DNA of 64,000 bases from NCBI GenBank assembly GCA_002270465.1, contig NQOF01000007.1, positions 62,001 through 126,000 on the forward strand, written 5' to 3'. Below the pieces are notes generated by a model, which saw only the letters and a program-made list of their open reading frames with translations, was not told where the DNA came from and searched no databases. The translations under genes were made by a program, and so were the position numbers. Source of the DNA: Blautia hominis. Its GTDB lineage: Bacteria > Bacillota > Clostridia > Lachnospirales > Lachnospiraceae. Below, piece after piece: positions 53,727 through 62,556 of the stretch (within the stretch, counting starts at the first letter, position 1; each line of letters begins with the position of its first letter).

Positions 53727-53773
53727 AAAAATCCGGGATTCCGGTCTTTTACAGACTGGGATCCCGGATTTTT
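53727..53773 (+). terminator. terminator of the CofE-like gene
   Basis: AAAATCCGGGAT and ATCCCGGATTTTT form a 12-bp stem with T run, shortly after the stop. Confidence 0.85.
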
Positions 53774-53852
53774 GTCTGCCTGCCGGTTTCTGTATCCCCC
53801 GGGGCATTCCTTTAGTCGGCACAACAAAGGCGCCGGCCTGCAAATCCTTTTA

Positions 53853-54605
53853 TCAAAGTTTTCTTCTGGCCTGTCCGGCATATTCATGCAGAAGCTTTCC
53901 TGACCGCGCGATCAATTCTTCCGTCATCCGTGTTGCAGGCCCGGATACACTGATGGCACCTAACGGATATCCATTTAAGTCCAGGATAGCTGCCCCCACA
54001 CAGACCAGCCCGTATTCCAGCTCCTCCCGGTCTACCGCATAGCCTGCCTTTCTGATCTCTTCTACCTGCTGCTTTACCTGTTCCTGTGACTGCAGCGTAT
54101 TCTCCGTATATTTGGTAAATTCCGTATCTTCCAGAATCTCTTCCAGTTCCGTTCCCGGCAGTGCCGCCATAATGGCTTTCCCCACTGCTGTGCAGTACAT
54201 CGGCAGGCTTTGTCCGACCTTTGTACAGATCCTCATGGAATGGGGGCTTTCCTTTTTCTCAATATATACCACATTTCCCTTCTCGCGGATGACCAGATTA
54301 ACGGTTTCCTGGCACTGCCTGAGCAGTTCATCCAGATACGGAAGTACAATATTACGCAAATCAATCTGCACATGTGTCCCAAGACGGAACAGTTCTATTC
54401 CCAGACGGTATTTTCCATCCGCATCCTGTTCCAGCAGCCCATGATATTCCAAGGTCCCCACCAGGCCGAAGGCTGTACTTTTATGCAGAGCAAGCATTTT
54501 ACTGATTTCCGTTATTCCCAGCCTTTGATGGTTTTCAAAGCATTTAAGAATAGATATGGCCCTTTCGACGGACTGTATAGTATTCTTTTTTTCTTTCATT
54601 TCCAT
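53853..54605 (-). CDS. IclR-family regulator
   Basis: This 250-residue regulator has an N-terminal HTH (SVERAISILKCFENHQRLGITEISKMLALHKSTAFGLVGTL, in parts) and the IclR effector domain (LPMYCTAVGKAIMAALP, YAVDREELEYGLVCVGAAI). IclR proteins sense small carboxylates or aromatic acids. It lies at the downstream end of the ferredoxin-Tct-panB run, 107 bp after panB, and may control that operon through its two palindromic sites. Confidence 0.92.
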   Translation of the reverse strand: MEMKEKKNTIQSVERAISILKCFENHQRLGITEISKMLALHKSTAFGLVGTLEYHGLLEQDADGKYRLGIELFRLGTHVQIDLRNIVLPYLDELLRQCQETVNLVIREKGNVVYIEKKESPHSMRICTKVGQSLPMYCTAVGKAIMAALPGTELEEILEDTEFTKYTENTLQSQEQVKQQVEEIRKAGYAVDREELEYGLVCVGAAILDLNGYPLGAISVSGPATRMTEELIARSGKLLHEYAGQARRKL

Positions 54606-54712
54606 GGTGACTATTCTCCTAACATCCTTTAGTAGTTATTATAAGGCAGCCTTAATTTGAAGTCCACCCAAATTTCCACTATTTTCCATATCCATCAAAA
54701 TGCTTTTTACCT

Positions 54713-55561
54713 TCAGGCTTCTGTGATTCTTTGGAGCTTTTCCACCTCATCGGCACTCATTTTATATGTATGGACGCTGTCATCCGGAAAACTTCCGCTG
54801 CGCACTTCCCTACAATATTCCCGGAATGCCTCCTGCAGCTGCTGCCCCACATGGGCAAACTGTTTTACAAACTTTGGTGTAAAGTTGTCATACAGCCCCA
54901 CCATATCCGCATAGATCAAGAGCTGTCCATGGGTATGGGATCCTGCTCCGATCCCCAGGATGGGAATGCCCGCCTGTCTGGTGATTGCCTCCCCCACAGC
55001 CGCCGGCACACCTTCCACCAGGATACTGCATGCCCCTGCTTCCTCCAGTTCTTTTGCCTGGCGGATCAATTTTACCGCAGCATCCGCACTTCTCCCCTGT
55101 GCCTTGTATCCTCCCAACTCTGCCGCAAACTGAGGTGTAAGCCCAATATGTCCCATGACCAGAATCCCCACACTGCTGATGGCCCTGACCCGACCTGCGA
55201 TCTCCGGCCCTGCGCCCTCCAGCTTCACACAGTCGCAGAGCGCTTCTTTTGTAAGCCGCCCCGCATTTTCCACGGCCTGCTGATCGGAAATCTGATATGA
55301 CATATAAGGCATATCCCCCACAATAAAGGTCTCCGGCGCGCCCCTGCGCACAGCTTTGCAGTGGCTTATCATATCCTCCATGGTTACCGGATATGTCGTC
55401 TCATATCCCAACTGCACCATCCCCAGACTGTCTCCCACCAGGATCATGTCCACTCCGGCTTTTTCCTGGTATTTTGCGGTGAGGTAATCGTAGGCTGTTA
55501 AATATACGATTTTTTCGTTTTCTGCTACCATTTTTCTGAAATCAATTATACTTTTTTTCAT
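54713..55561 (-). CDS. panB: ketopantoate hydroxymethyltransferase family
   Basis: This 282-residue enzyme keeps the PanB metal and catalytic residues: DSLGMV, GDMPYMSY, KLEGAG and VEGVPAAVGEAIT with the catalytic Glu. The known reaction joins 5,10-methylene-THF and 3-methyl-2-oxobutanoate to ketopantoate for pantothenate. No panC or panD lies near. The start codon overlaps the tctA stop by four bases, so expression is tied to a carboxylate importer. This hints at a catabolic use, perhaps the reverse aldol reaction or a related keto acid (inference). Confidence 0.9.
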   Translation of the reverse strand: MKKSIIDFRKMVAENEKIVYLTAYDYLTAKYQEKAGVDMILVGDSLGMVQLGYETTYPVTMEDMISHCKAVRRGAPETFIVGDMPYMSYQISDQQAVENAGRLTKEALCDCVKLEGAGPEIAGRVRAISSVGILVMGHIGLTPQFAAELGGYKAQGRSADAAVKLIRQAKELEEAGACSILVEGVPAAVGEAITRQAGIPILGIGAGSHTHGQLLIYADMVGLYDNFTPKFVKQFAHVGQQLQEAFREYCREVRSGSFPDDSVHTYKMSADEVEKLQRITEA

Positions 55562-57078
55562 ACATCTTTTTCCTTTCTTACACTTAATTTTCGCTTCCGT
55601 ATCTTTTTAACCGCAATTGGCATGATCATGAATAATACCATAAAAATCAACAGTGCCAATGAAATCGGTTTTTTAAAAAAGATTGCGGGGTTGCCGTTGG
55701 AAATCTGAAACGCCTGAGAAAAATACAGTTCCAATTTTGGTGTCAATACAAACGCAAGCAGCAGAGGGGCGGCCGGTATCCCACAGGTCTTTAAAAGGTA
55801 AGCAGCAATACCGGCAATAAGCATGACCCCAACATCGAACATATTATTATTTGCGGAAAAAGCGCCTACAATACATAATGCTGCAATGATCGGAGCTAAA
55901 ATCCCACTGGGAATACATAAAAGCTTCATTAAAAATGGAATGATACAGATCGCGACCAAAATACAAATAATATTACCAATATACATAGAAGCTATTAGAC
56001 CCCAAACAAACTCTGATTCCTGTGTAAATAATTGCGGCCCCGGCTTCAGACCCCACATCATCAAGCCGCCCAGTAAAACGGCCGCCGTACCCGAACCGGG
56101 AATTCCCAGTGACAGCAAAGGGGCAAATGCTCCGGCAGCTGCAGAATTATTGGCAGATTCCGAAGCTGCCACCCCTTCTACAACACCTGTACCGAATTCT
56201 TCTCCATTCCTGCACATTTTTTTGTTTGTCATATAAGAAATAAAAGATGCTATCGTTGCGCCTGCTCCCGGCAAAATACCAATAAAGGTGCCCATTATAC
56301 CACCTCTCAGAGAAATTGGCAGCAACGCTTTTACCTCTTTTCGGTTCAAAATACTCTCCCGTATACTGATTCTTTTCTTCCCCAGAAAATCAAAATTATT
56401 TTTATTGATCACCATTTCGATCACCTGGCTGAATCCAAACATCCCTATAACTAACGGAATAAATGTCAATCCACTAAGCAGATTCACATTTCCAAATGTA
56501 AATCTTGAATATCCCGATATAGGATCAAGCCCTATTAGAGCCAGCAGTGCACCGATACAGGTAGCCATAAGGCCCGGTTTTGGATCATCTCCCAGCATCC
56601 ATCCAATCGAAGTAAGCGCTAAAAGTAAAAGAGATACCATTTCAGCAGGTCCGAATTTAAGTCCGATATCTGCCAATGTAGGCCCTAGAATGGTCAAGAG
56701 CAGAATCCCAATGGTTCCTCCTATAAAGGAAGATAAATCCGCTGCAAATAAAGCTTTCCCCGCCTTATTTTTTCTGGTCATGGGATATCCATCTAACGCA
56801 GTCATGATAGCAGGAGAGTCACCCGGTATATTTAGCAATATGGCGCTAAAAGACCCTCCATACATGTTTGCGTAATAGATGGCTGCCAACATGATAATGG
56901 CTGTTGTAGGATTCATTTTAAAAGTAAGCGGTAATAAAAGTGCACAGCCTGCCAAAGATCCGATTCCCGGCATAGCTCCGATAATGATTCCCAATCCTGC
57001 TCCCAAAAGAGACGCCAGCAGATTTTGAAGGGTAAGTGCCGTTTCAAAACCTCTAAACAATAATTCAAAATTTTCCAA
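55558..57078 (-). CDS. tctA: tripartite tricarboxylate transporter, large subunit
   Basis: This membrane subunit of about 506 residues is of the TctA family, with about 11-12 helices. It has the conserved stretches GAMPGIGSLAGCALLLPLTF and GAFAPLLSLGIPGSGTAAVLLG. It couples carboxylate uptake to the Na+ or H+ gradient. TTG at 57076-57078 follows GAGAGGTGAG, giving MENFELLFRG; a GTG three codons earlier would also work. Confidence 0.93.
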   Translation of the reverse strand: MENFELLFRGFETALTLQNLLASLLGAGLGIIIGAMPGIGSLAGCALLLPLTFKMNPTTAIIMLAAIYYANMYGGSFSAILLNIPGDSPAIMTALDGYPMTRKNKAGKALFAADLSSFIGGTIGILLLTILGPTLADIGLKFGPAEMVSLLLLALTSIGWMLGDDPKPGLMATCIGALLALIGLDPISGYSRFTFGNVNLLSGLTFIPLVIGMFGFSQVIEMVINKNNFDFLGKKRISIRESILNRKEVKALLPISLRGGIMGTFIGILPGAGATIASFISYMTNKKMCRNGEEFGTGVVEGVAASESANNSAAAGAFAPLLSLGIPGSGTAAVLLGGLMMWGLKPGPQLFTQESEFVWGLIASMYIGNIICILVAICIIPFLMKLLCIPSGILAPIIAALCIVGAFSANNNMFDVGVMLIAGIAAYLLKTCGIPAAPLLLAFVLTPKLELYFSQAFQISNGNPAIFFKKPISLALLIFMVLFMIMPIAVKKIRKRKLSVRKEKDV

Positions 57079-57100
57079 ACATCTCACCTCTCTTTAACCA

Positions 57101-57526
57101 TTATAGTATCCCTGCTATGCCTACAGGCAAAGGCACTTTCAGCCATATTCCGAATACTGCATAAATAATGATCCCTGTCAGAACTGATACAAAGAGTGAT
57201 TTAAAAATTTTTGATTTTTCCAAAAACTTCATCCATCCAAATACCATAATGCTTACTGAAAAAGTCATTCCCACAATATAGATCCCGATTACCGCGGCAA
57301 TTACGATCCCCACCGGGATCATTCCCTGCACCTCAAACTTTTTCTCACTTTTGAGCTTTTTATCCTTTATCATAAACAAACCGATGATGATCAGTAATAT
57401 TCCTACCAAAACAGGCATAAATCCAGCTCCCGGTTTTGTCACCTCCCAAAATGTATATTTTGTAATCCCCAGTATCACACTGACAGCACCGGCTGCCATA
57501 AAAAAAAGTTCTATTACAAATAGCAT
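57101..57526 (-). CDS. tctB: tripartite tricarboxylate transporter, small subunit
   Basis: This 141-residue protein has four hydrophobic helices in the TctB layout (FWEVTKPGAGFMPVLVGILLIIIGLFM region, then a C-terminal pair). It joins TctA in the membrane. The start at ATG 57526 follows GGTGATG. It lies between tctC and tctA in normal order. Confidence 0.88.
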   Translation of the reverse strand: MLFVIELFFMAAGAVSVILGITKYTFWEVTKPGAGFMPVLVGILLIIIGLFMIKDKKLKSEKKFEVQGMIPVGIVIAAVIGIYIVGMTFSVSIMVFGWMKFLEKSKIFKSLFVSVLTGIIIYAVFGIWLKVPLPVGIAGIL

Positions 57527-57563
57527 GACGCCCCATCACCTCTTTTCCTGATCGATCAGCGTT

Positions 57564-58577
57564 TCATTCCAGAGCACCTGTTGCTTTAAAGATCGTTTCA
57601 TATTTTTCCGCCTCACCATCAAGAAATGTCTCAAAATCTTTTCCTGCTATATATTTACTCGTCAGACCATTGGAATTTAAATATTTTTCTTTCCACTCAT
57701 TGTCCTCTGTTACCTTCTTAAATACGTCAGCCCAGTAAGTCACAGCTTCTTCTGTCATTTCTGGTGCTCCAAATATTCCTCTGAACTGCTGAAAAACAAT
57801 ATCCGGATAACCCAGTTCCGTAAAGGTTGATATCTCCGGCAGTATACTGACCCTTTCAGGTCCAAATGCAGCCAGCAAACTGACCTGGCCCGCTTCCGCC
57901 TGACTGAGGCATTCATTGGGATTATAAATCCCTGCCGTAATATGCCCGCCCAACATAGCACTCATGACTTCTGAGGAACTGTTATAGGAAACGTATTCAA
58001 ACTGCGCATCTCCATATTTATTCATCATTCCTGTTACCAATTCATCCTCTGTACCCTTGCCAGATCCCCCAACTGTAATACTTCCCGGATTTTCCTTTGA
58101 CGCCTTCATTAAATCCTCTGCGGTCTGGTAAGGTGAATCTGCATTCACCCCTATCAAATATTCATCCATTGCCAGATTGCATATGGGCGTTAAGTCTTTA
58201 TAGGTTACCTCTGTCTTGTTCAACATTGCACTGGTTATTTGCGCTGATACATAAGTTGTAATAGTTTCACTGCTTCCTTTCTTGGAAAATGTGTATGTAT
58301 CCCCAACTGAACCGCCACCGCCAGTTTTATTAACCACCATGATGGGCTGATCACACCATTCATTTTTCTGTATGATATCTGCTGCCATTCTTGCATACAA
58401 ATCGCTTCCGCCGCCAGCGCTGAAAGGGCAAATAAACTCCACATCTTTTTTCAGTTTAAAATCCCCTGCCGCTTTTCCACTTTCACTGTTCTCTTCCGAA
58501 GAGGATGTGTTACCGCATCCCACAAGTAAAACAGAAGCCAAAAGTGACCATAAGAAAAAAGCTACACCCTTTTTCAT
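57564..58577 (-). CDS. tctC: tripartite tricarboxylate transporter, binding lipoprotein
   Basis: This 337-residue Bug-family binding protein has a signal peptide ending LLVGC as a lipoprotein. Bug-type features are ECPFSAGGGSDLYARM-type start (FICPFSAGGGSDLYAR), VVNKTGGGGSVGD and ADSPYQTAEDLMKASKENPG. It binds a carboxylate outside the cell. No acidic cluster allows me to name the ligand. Confidence 0.93.
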   Translation of the reverse strand: MKKGVAFFLWSLLASVLLVGCGNTSSSEENSESGKAAGDFKLKKDVEFICPFSAGGGSDLYARMAADIIQKNEWCDQPIMVVNKTGGGGSVGDTYTFSKKGSSETITTYVSAQITSAMLNKTEVTYKDLTPICNLAMDEYLIGVNADSPYQTAEDLMKASKENPGSITVGGSGKGTEDELVTGMMNKYGDAQFEYVSYNSSSEVMSAMLGGHITAGIYNPNECLSQAEAGQVSLLAAFGPERVSILPEISTFTELGYPDIVFQQFRGIFGAPEMTEEAVTYWADVFKKVTEDNEWKEKYLNSNGLTSKYIAGKDFETFLDGEAEKYETIFKATGALE

Positions 58578-58592
58578 AAAGAATTCCTCCTC

Positions 58593-59222
58593 TTATTCCT
58601 TCTCCACAATTTTTGCTATCAGCTTCTCGGCCCTGTCCGTATTAAAGATCCCGCACATACAGGGTTTAAACAATTCCTGGGCTGCCTCCGCAGATGTCAT
58701 CTTCCCCTTTTTCACCTGCTCTATCATTTTATATATCAGGCTCACCGCTACCATGGAATGCCCGCACATGGTTGATATCTCCAATATTTCTGAAGGAGGC
58801 AGCTTATCTGTTTCCCCCCATCTTCCCAGGGAATGTTCCACTGTATGAGGTTTCAGACCTGATTTGCAGCAGCACTCCTTTGCTCTGTCTGTAAGGCCTG
58901 ATACCACAACTGACATTCCCAAATCCTCTTTTTTTAAATCCGTCAGCATGTTTACCACGTCCTCCTCGCAGTTAAAAACTGCCGTGATAACTGCCCTGTC
59001 CTCCACTGTCTCTATCATTTTTCTGCGGCTGCCCTGATAATACTCATTTCCGCTGCGGCAGTCTCCCATTGTGACACAGTGATTCTTTTCACTCAGTTCA
59101 AAAAACCGTTTCAATTTTGGTGCAGACCCAACGTGATTGATATCTTTGCTGGGCATACATAAAATAACCCAATCGTTTTTCAGATTTTCCACACTTCCGA
59201 CTCTATGCAGTGTATGCGTCAT
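58593..59222 (-). CDS. Cys-rich protein of unknown function
   Basis: I do not recognise this 209-residue protein. It has no signal peptide or helices of membrane type. It carries many cysteines in clusters (AKECCCKSGLKP, STMCGHSM, LFKPCMCGIFN) and a late helical region LPPSEILEISTMCGHSMVAV. It could bind a metal or an iron-sulfur cluster. It sits 12 bp after the ferredoxin gene and 15 bp before tctC in one tight operon, so it should work with the ferredoxin on the imported acid. Confidence 0.8.
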   Translation of the reverse strand: MTHTLHRVGSVENLKNDWVILCMPSKDINHVGSAPKLKRFFELSEKNHCVTMGDCRSGNEYYQGSRRKMIETVEDRAVITAVFNCEEDVVNMLTDLKKEDLGMSVVVSGLTDRAKECCCKSGLKPHTVEHSLGRWGETDKLPPSEILEISTMCGHSMVAVSLIYKMIEQVKKGKMTSAEAAQELFKPCMCGIFNTDRAEKLIAKIVEKE

Positions 59223-59234
59223 ATCTTTCCCCCC

Positions 59235-59957
59235 TTATCCTTTCTCTTGAAACAATGGTCTTCCCAACCCTACATTTGTTTTGGCGTTTGGAGAGATCCA
59301 CATTCCCAGTGCTTTTACTGGCTCCACGTGGGGAATGCTTCCATCTTCAGCCACCTTGGAACAGATATCCAGGCTGAAAACCGTATGGATTTCCTCAGCA
59401 GTCTCCCGAATCACTCGGAGAACTGATTTGACCCTTGCAATGGGAACCGGGAACTCAAGAATTGCGGAAAGAACACGTTCATTTAAAAGTTCCTCCTTGA
59501 ATTTTCCGGTCTGCGGGTTCTCCATCATACTTGTGACAGGGTTCTGCACCTCAAATTCAGCGCCCTCTTTCGCCACTGCCATGGCCATCCGTTCCACGTC
59601 ATACATTCGGGTAGCAACCCCAGGGCGCCCCATTTCGATCGCAATACCTACCCATCCATCTTTGAATCTTCCGGTCACCTCATTTGTTTTCATCTCCTCT
59701 GTGCCGCGCCCTGATATCTGGGATTCCTCGGCAATTGTCAGAACATCACTCATAATACTTCTGATTGTTCTGGGAAATACCAACTTCTGCTGGTAAATGG
59801 CATCTTTTGGACAGATAGCAGAACGTTTGCAGACTCCGCATTCTACACAAGCATCAAAATCCATAAGGATTTGCCTCTCCATCCGTTTGATTGCATTTAC
59901 CGGGCAGTAGTCCATACATTTTCCGCAGTTGATGCATAAATCTTTGTTGATTTTCAT
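59235..59957 (-). CDS. 2[4Fe-4S] ferredoxin-fusion protein
   Basis: This 240-residue protein starts with two Cys motifs: CINCGKCMDYCP (Cys 8, 11, 14, 18) and CVECGVCKRSAICP (Cys 37, 40, 43, 49; last gap enlarged). After residue 60 comes a C-terminal domain of about 180 residues that I do not recognise (GWVGIAIEMGRPGVATRMYDVERMA and ILEFPVPIARVKSVLRVI parts). It is cytoplasmic. The start ATG at 59955-59957 follows AAAGGAGCGGGA. First gene of the Tct-panB operon. Confidence 0.82.
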   Translation of the reverse strand: MKINKDLCINCGKCMDYCPVNAIKRMERQILMDFDACVECGVCKRSAICPKDAIYQQKLVFPRTIRSIMSDVLTIAEESQISGRGTEEMKTNEVTGRFKDGWVGIAIEMGRPGVATRMYDVERMAMAVAKEGAEFEVQNPVTSMMENPQTGKFKEELLNERVLSAILEFPVPIARVKSVLRVIRETAEEIHTVFSLDICSKVAEDGSIPHVEPVKALGMWISPNAKTNVGLGRPLFQEKG

Positions 59958-59970
59958 TCCCGCTCCTTTC

Positions 59971-60009
59971 TGTGCTATATTATAGCACATTGTATTATAT
60001 TATCGCACT
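59971..60009 (-). promoter_or_regulatory. tandem operators of the ferredoxin-Tct-panB operon
   Basis: TGTGCTATATTATAGCACA (59971-59989) is a perfect palindrome apart from its centre. TGTATTATATTATCGCACT (59991-60009) matches it at about 15 of 19 positions, 20 bp away. They lie right before the RBS of the ferredoxin gene and contain TATAAT-like -10 candidates. IclR at the other end of the operon is the candidate binder. Confidence 0.78.
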
Positions 60010-60290
60010 TAGTATTGTAATTATAGCAATTCCAGAGTATCATGTCAATGTTTTTACAATATTTAACCTATATCTGCTATATTTTCGTTAATTTTGTCCA
60101 AATACTCTATTAACGCAGAAAAGCAATGCATATTCAAGCTGTATCTATGCATATAAATTCCCGCTTTTTTATCATCTCTCTTCATATCGTATGTAAATAT
60201 TCGACAAAAATCGACTTCGCTTATAAAAATCGTTCACCTGTTTTGCATATTTTATTGACTGCAGGTGCATCCTATTGCTGAGGTGATTTT
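60010..60290. other. AT-rich gap, no gene seen
   Basis: The divergent gap between the ferredoxin operon and the 51-residue ORF is AT-rich. One weak ATTG/CAAT palindrome follows the two operators. I see no protein or RNA gene in it. Confidence 0.6.
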
Positions 60291-60446
60291 ATGGCATCCT
60301 ATATATCCCCGGCAATCCGGGACAAATTTGAAACTCTGTCTGTTGATTTAAAAAACTGTATTCTGGAACGAAATGTCCACTTAGAATCCCTGCCTGATTT
60401 GATCAAAGTTTTAGAAGATATAGTGGCAGAGTCAGAAGGCAGATAA
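60291..60446 (+). CDS. 51-residue small protein
   Basis: This short ORF has a good site (GAGGTGATTTT before ATG). It encodes an acidic helical protein starting MASYISPAIRDKFETLS and ending IVAESEGR, with ILERNVHLESLPDLIKVLED in the middle. I recall near-identical small proteins in other Lachnospiraceae without a known role. A strong terminator follows directly, supporting a real gene. Confidence 0.75.
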   Translation: MASYISPAIRDKFETLSVDLKNCILERNVHLESLPDLIKVLEDIVAESEGR

Positions 60447-60458
60447 CCGCCTGAACGC

Positions 60459-60505
60459 AAAAAGGACTTCCTTCTCAGTATAAACTGAGCCGGAAGTCCT
60501 TTTTT
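60459..60505 (+). terminator. terminator of the 51-residue ORF
   Basis: AAAAAGGACTTCC and GGAAGTCCTTTTT with an inner CTCAG/CTGAG helix form a classical terminator with T run. It also faces the ABC exporter operon end. Confidence 0.88.
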
Positions 60506-60606
60506 GTTTCTGCTCTGCAGATCACAAGAGTTGAACCTGCCCCCACTGCCGACCAGATAAACCAGCTGAAGGAATGGATAGCCGAAAACTTGATAAGGTC
60601 ACATAT

Positions 60607-61239
60607 CTAAAGCCCGTTAACTATATTTCCTTTGCGAAGTTTCAAAACCACATCAGCCTGTCTTGCCAGCTCATTAGAATGGGTGACCACAACCACGCAT
60701 TTATTCATCTGATGTGCGCTTTGCTTAAGTATTTCCACAATTTCCGATGCCGTATCTTCATCCAGATTCCCCGTCGGCTCATCTGCCAGAATGACAGGCG
60801 CCTCACTTGCCAATGCCCGTGCTATAGCCACCCGCTGTTGCTGACCGCCGGAAAGCTTCAGCACATTCCGTTTGGCTTCATCTTTTGTAAGCCCAAGTTT
60901 TTCTAAAACAGGCATGGCCGGAAGGCGGGATGTCAGAGCTATATTTTCTATAGGTGTCATATAATCAATCAGGTTAAAACTTTGAAAAATAAAAGATACA
61001 TGCTCTTTCCTGTGTTTTACCAAATCAACTTGTTTCAGTTCCTCCTCGTTGAAAAATATTTTTCCCATGGCAGGCACATCCAAGCCACCAAGTAAAGAAA
61101 GAAAGGTTGTCTTCCCACAGCCGGACGGACCGAGTATTGCATATAATTTACCGGCTTCAAATTCAGTTGTTACTCCTTTTAAGATTGGATTCCCCAAACG
61201 GTATAAATACGTCAGATTTTCTGTTTTCATAATGCTCAT
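60607..61239 (-). CDS. ABC exporter ATPase (MacB/LolD-like)
   Basis: This 210-residue ATPase has Walker A GPSGCGKTT, signature LSGGQQQR, Walker B VILADEPTGNLD and the H-loop VVVTHS. It energises the two FtsX-type permeases upstream. The start ATG at 61237-61239 follows AGGAGGAATTGAAATT; a longer frame overlaps the permease end. Such three-gene exporters serve peptide, bacteriocin or lipoprotein export. No substrate gene is in view. Confidence 0.93.
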   Translation of the reverse strand: MSIMKTENLTYLYRLGNPILKGVTTEFEAGKLYAILGPSGCGKTTFLSLLGGLDVPAMGKIFFNEEELKQVDLVKHRKEHVSFIFQSFNLIDYMTPIENIALTSRLPAMPVLEKLGLTKDEAKRNVLKLSGGQQQRVAIARALASEAPVILADEPTGNLDEDTASEIVEILKQSAHQMNKCVVVVTHSNELARQADVVLKLRKGNIVNGL

Positions 61240-61253
61240 AATTTCAATTCCTC

Positions 61254-62543
61254 CTAATCTATTTTTGTAAGAATATCTTTTGGTTTCAGACGGATTACCG
61301 TATAGGACGCAATTGCTACACATAGCCCGACCACCAGAAATCCAATTCCACAGACAGAGACTGTCTGCCCTATCGTCACGCCCACATTAATCGTGTCTGC
61401 ATCCACACCTGTCCGGCCTGCGAGAATCGCACAAACTTTATCGGCAATCAGTCCAGTCAGAAAATATGATGCAGTAAAAGCAAGTGCTGCCACGACAAAG
61501 TTTTCCGCTAAAAGCTGTCCGATGATGTCTGCTTTACTTTTTCCAACTGCCAGAAGTATGCCAACCTCTTGCTTTCTGTTCTTTGTCCACAAAAATAGAA
61601 GGAGTCCAAGTATAGCTATACCTACTGCTGCTATTGCTGTTACCACCATACCTACTGAATTCTGTATGGATTCCAATGGGTTGGATATAGCTTCGTATTC
61701 CTCATTGATAATCCTGGTCTTTAGGGTCTTACCTTTCATTTCCGGCAAATTCTCAACCTCATCACGTACGGCTTCAATCCTTGCCGGGTCATTTACCAAT
61801 ATGTCAATGCTCGGATATCCTTCAATCTCACGCCCAAAATTCTCACGCATCGTGGTAAAGTCTACAAACCCGGCATTCTCCGGAATTTGTGATGCTATCA
61901 TAGCATCTCCGCCTGTGCCTCCTGCACCTGAATAGATCCCAATAAGCTCCAATGTCACTTCACCATCTATATCCATGTTATATAGTTGTATTTTGTCCCC
62001 AACTTTAAGCTGATTCCGTTTGGCTACTTCCTCTGAAAGGATAATTACATGTTTATCCTCTTCCGTAATATGGCGTCCTTCCTCCAGCGTGAACTTTCCA
62101 CTTTGGAATGGGTCGCTGTTTTCAGAATTTAAAACGGCAGTGTTAGGCACTGGCATTTCTCCCATGCTGAATTGCCCGGGTATATAGTCAAAATTAATTC
62201 CTGACCCCCAAAAGCCCTGTTCATTCTGAGCATTTATCCCTACTACTCCTTCGATCTTTTTAATCGCATTGACCAGTTTCTCTGCGACAAAATCTCCTAC
62301 ATAGGAGTGTATTGCTCCGTTTTCCCCTTCTTGTGTCGTCCGCGGACCATTCTCAACATCTGCCTCCAGCCGGACGATACCGCCCACCTCTGTCCTCAGA
62401 TTTTCTGCATTATCTATGGTTGCCTTCTGAATTGCGATGCCAGTCAGGACAAAAGCCGCCAGACAGGTTATCGTTAAAAATAAAAGTAGGCTCCGTAGCT
62501 TCTGTCGCCTGCAATACAGCAATGCACGCCTAATAAAATTCAT
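61254..62543 (-). CDS. MacB/FtsX-family permease 1
   Basis: This 429-residue permease has an N-terminal helix (LRSLLLFLTITCLAAFVLTGI), a large extracellular MacB-PCD-type domain, and three C-terminal helices with the FtsX loop (EVGILLAVGKSKADIIGQLLAENF). The ATG follows AGGAGGAACGAGATC. It lies 14 bp after the second permease. Confidence 0.9.
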   Translation of the reverse strand: MNFIRRALLYCRRQKLRSLLLFLTITCLAAFVLTGIAIQKATIDNAENLRTEVGGIVRLEADVENGPRTTQEGENGAIHSYVGDFVAEKLVNAIKKIEGVVGINAQNEQGFWGSGINFDYIPGQFSMGEMPVPNTAVLNSENSDPFQSGKFTLEEGRHITEEDKHVIILSEEVAKRNQLKVGDKIQLYNMDIDGEVTLELIGIYSGAGGTGGDAMIASQIPENAGFVDFTTMRENFGREIEGYPSIDILVNDPARIEAVRDEVENLPEMKGKTLKTRIINEEYEAISNPLESIQNSVGMVVTAIAAVGIAILGLLLFLWTKNRKQEVGILLAVGKSKADIIGQLLAENFVVAALAFTASYFLTGLIADKVCAILAGRTGVDADTINVGVTIGQTVSVCGIGFLVVGLCVAIASYTVIRLKPKDILTKID

Positions 62544-62556
62544 GATCTCGTTCCTC

